Origin: Zoroaster sp. YZ-2022
Taxonomy: Eukaryota > Echinodermata > Asteroidea > Forcipulatida > Zoroasteridae
Direction of reading: 5' to 3'
NCBI GenBank assembly: GCA_029582265.1
Contig: CM055837.1
Coordinates: 14,960,777-15,024,776, forward strand
Length of the DNA stretch: 64,000 nucleotides
The first letter of the stretch is position 1; each line of letters opens with the position of its first letter. Below the pieces are notes generated by a model, which saw only the letters and a list, made by a program, of their open reading frames with translations, made no database searches and was not told the DNA's origin. Of this stretch, positions 61,201-64,000 are shown piece after piece. A program made the translations under genes and the position numbers.

Positions 61201-64000
61201 CATGTATGTTGGCAGTTATCCTGAACCATACTATACTAGTACTCCATCAACTGAGCTATCTAGCCCTACATGTATGTTGGCAGTTATCCTGAACCATACT
61301 ATACTAGTACTCTATCAACTGAGCTATCTAGCCCAACATGTATGTTGGCAGTTATCCTGAACCATACTATACTAGTACTCCATCAACTGAGCTATCTAGC
61401 CCTACATGTATGTTGGCAGTTATCCTGAACCATACTATACTAGTACTCTATCAACTGAGCTATCTAGCCCAACATGTATGTTGGCAGTTATCCTGAACCA
61501 TACTATACTAGTACTCCATCAACTGAGCTATCTAGCCCTACATGTATGTTGGCAGTTATCCTGAACCATACTATACTAGTACTCCATCAACTGAGCTATC
61601 TAGCCCTACATGTATGTTGGCAGTTATCCTGAACCATACTATACTAGTACTCCATCAACTGAGCTATCTAGCCCAACATGTATGTTGGCAGTTATCCTGA
61701 ACCATACTATACTAGTACTCCATCAACTGAGCTATCTAGCCCAACATGTATGTTGGCAGTTATCCTGAACCATACTATACTAGTACTCCATCAACTGAGC
61801 TATCTAGCCCTACATGTATGTTGGCAGTTATCCTGAACCATACTATACTAGTACTCCATCAACTGAGCTATCTAGCCCAACATGTATGTTGGCAGTTATC
61901 CTGAACCATACTATACTAGTACTCCATCAACTGAGCTATCTAGCCCAACATGTATGTTGGCAGTTATCCTGAACCATACTATACTAGTACTCTATCAACT
62001 GAGCTATCTAGCCCTACATGTATGTTGGCAGTTATCCTGAACCATACTATACTAGTACTCCATCAACTGAGCTATCTAGCCCAACATGTATGTTGGCAGT
62101 TATCCTGAACCATACTATACTAGTACTCTATCAACTGAGCTATCTAGCCCTACATGTATGTTGGCAGTTATCCTGAACCATACTATACTAGCACTCCATC
62201 AACTGAGCTATCTAGCCCTACATGTATGTTGGCAGTTATCCTGAACCATACTATACTAGTACTCCATCAACTGAGCTATCTAGCCCTACATGTATGTTGG
62301 CAGTTATCCTGAACCATACTATACTAGTACTCCATCAACTGAGCTATCTAGCCCTACATGTATGTTGGCAGTTATCCTGAACCATACTATGCTAGTACTC
62401 CATCAACTGAGCTATCTAGCCCTACATGTATGTTGGCAGTTATCCTGAACCATACTATGCTAGTACTCTATCAACTGAGCTATCTAGCCCAACATGTATG
62501 TTGGCAGTTATCCTGAACCATACTATACTAGCACTCCATCAACTGAGCTATCTAGCCCTACATGTATGTTGGCAGTTATCCTGAACCATACTATACTAGC
62601 ACTCCATCAACTGAGCTATCTAGCCCTACATGTATGTTGGCAGTTATCCTGAACCATACTATACTAGCACTCCATCAACTGAGCTATCTAGCCCTACATG
62701 TATGTTGGCAGTTATCCTGAACCATACTATACTAGCACTCCATCAACTGAGCTATCTAGCCCTACATGTATGTTGGCAGTTATCCTGAACCATACTATAC
62801 TAGCACTCCATCAACTGAGCTATCTAGCCCTACATGTATGTTGGCAGTTATCCTGAACCATACTATGCTAGTACTCTATCAACTGAGCTATCTAGCCCTA
62901 CATGTATGTTGGCAGTTATCCTGAACCATACTATGCTAGTACTCTATCAACTGAGCTATCTAGCCCTACATGTATGTTGGCAGTTATCCTGAACCATACT
63001 ATGCTAGTACTCTATCAACTGAGCTATCTAGCCCTACATGTATGTTGGCAGTTATCCTGAACCATACTATGCTAGTACTCTATCAACTGAGCTATCTAGC
63101 CCTACATGTATGTTGGCAGTTATCCTGAACCATACTATGCTAGTACTCTATCAACTGAGCTATCTAGCCCTACATGTATGTTGGCAGTTATCCTGAACCA
63201 TACTATGCTAGTACTCTATCAACTGAGCTATCTAGCCCTACATGTATGTTGGCAGTTATCCTGAACCATACTATGCTAGTACTCCATCAACTGAGCTATC
63301 TAGCCCAACATGTATGTTGGCAGTTATCCTGAACCATACTATACTAGTACTCTATCAACTGAGCTATCTAGCCCTACATGTATGTTGGCAGTTATCCTGA
63401 ACCATACTATACTAGCACTCCATCAACTGAGCTATCTAGCCCTACATGTATGTTGGCAGTTATCCTGAACCATACTATACTAGCACTCCATCAACTGAGC
63501 TATCTAGCCCTACATGTATGTTGGCAGTTATCCTGAACCATACTATACTAGTACTCCATCAACTGAGCTATCTAGCCCTACATGTATGTTGGCAGTTATC
63601 CTGAACCATACTATACTAGTACTCTATCAACTGAGCTATCTAGCCCTACATGTATGTTGGCAGTTATCCTGAACCATACTATACTAGTACTCTATCAACT
63701 GAGCTATCTAGCCCTACATGTATGTTGGCAGTTATCCTGAACCATACTATACTAGTACTCTATCAACTGAGCTATCTAGCCCTACATGTATGTTGGCAGT
63801 TATCCTGAACCATACTATGCTAGTACTCTATCAACTGAGCTATCTAGCCCTACATGTATGTTGGCAGTTATCCTGAACCATACTATGCTAGTACTCTATC
63901 AACTGAGCTATCTAGCCCTACATGTATGTTGGCAGTTATCCTGAACCATACTATGCTAGTACTCTATCAACTGAGCTATCTAGCCCTACATGTATGTTGG
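58297..64000 (-). repeat. 68-bp satellite, about 84 monomers, derived from a tRNA-like sequence
   Basis: A 68-bp unit runs head to tail from 58303 to the right edge; starts of GAACCATACTAT fall at 58303, 58371, 58439 and so on. On the minus strand each unit reads GGGCTAGATAGCTCAGTTGA, TGGAGTACTAGTATAGTATG, GTTCAGGATAACTGCC and on to a CATACATGT motif. TAGCTCAGTTGATGGAG fits a Pol III A box. At the array's left edge only, the B box is complete (GGTTCAAATCC, plus-strand 58297-58307); in all other units it is cut to GGTTCAGGATA. One monomer (near 59640) is 4 bp short. Unit variants: CTCC/CTCT, ACTATA/ACTATG, CCCTAC/CCCAAC, TAGTAC/TAGCAC. Confidence 0.97.

Noticed and set aside
58303..64000. CRISPR array or true tRNA gene cluster
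   Set aside because: The repeats have no unique spacers, and the units lack a full tRNA fold (no complete B box, no anticodon arm of normal length). A tandem satellite explains them.

Overview
This is a eukaryotic, AT-rich, intron-rich and repeat-rich genomic window. The SINE, MITE and LINE types and the long introns suggest a marine invertebrate deuterostome, with an echinoderm my best guess, but the sequence alone cannot fix the species. No bacterial, organellar or viral gene organisation is present. Two real protein-coding genes can be reconstructed from exons, and they converge tail to tail. The first is a complete plus-strand TRAPPC10 orthologue (vesicle-tethering TRAPP II subunit; 20 coding exons, 15305-47246, 1247 codons plus stop, against about 1259 residues in human as I recall it). 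The second is the 3' part of a minus-strand SF3A3 orthologue (SF3a60 subunit of the U2 snRNP; 8 exons, 57990 down to 49908, 272 residues of about 500), whose 5' exons lie beyond the window.

Layout. 1-15.3 kb is intergenic and mostly transposon debris: a palindrome (96-338), Harbinger-type elements (1.04-2.78 kb), a long-TIR foldback element (2.9-5.05 kb), a MITE (8.1-8.36 kb), a possible minus-strand first exon (8551-8662), a diverged 1.1-kb tandem duplication (10.3-12.3 kb), and a hAT element inserted inside another hAT element, each with an exact 8-bp target duplication (12.9-14.9 kb). 15.3-47.25 kb is TRAPPC10. Its introns hold two non-LTR retrotransposon remnants, TTAA-flanked piggyBac-like MITEs, other TIR elements, tRNA-derived SINEs and a 2.9-kb minisatellite that has amplified the end of exon 14 together with its 5' splice site. 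Intron 11 has the ends and branch motif of a U12-type AT-AC intron. 47.25-49.9 kb is the gap between the two 3' ends. 49.9-58.0 kb is SF3A3. From 58.3 kb to the right edge lies a 68-bp tandem array of about 84 monomers that looks derived from a tRNA-like sequence, in or beyond an SF3A3 intron.

How the genes relate: TRAPPC10 acts in Golgi and endosome tethering and SF3A3 in pre-mRNA splicing. They are neighbours with no sign of co-regulation. The most unusual material is not a new gene system but the interplay of repeats with splicing signals: the exon-14 minisatellite, a MITE ending 8 bp before exon 4, the AT-AC intron with repeats beside its branch site, and the tRNA-derived satellite. Exon models rest on splice-site reading, reading-frame continuity across every junction, and similarity to the remembered human proteins; no alignment tool was run.
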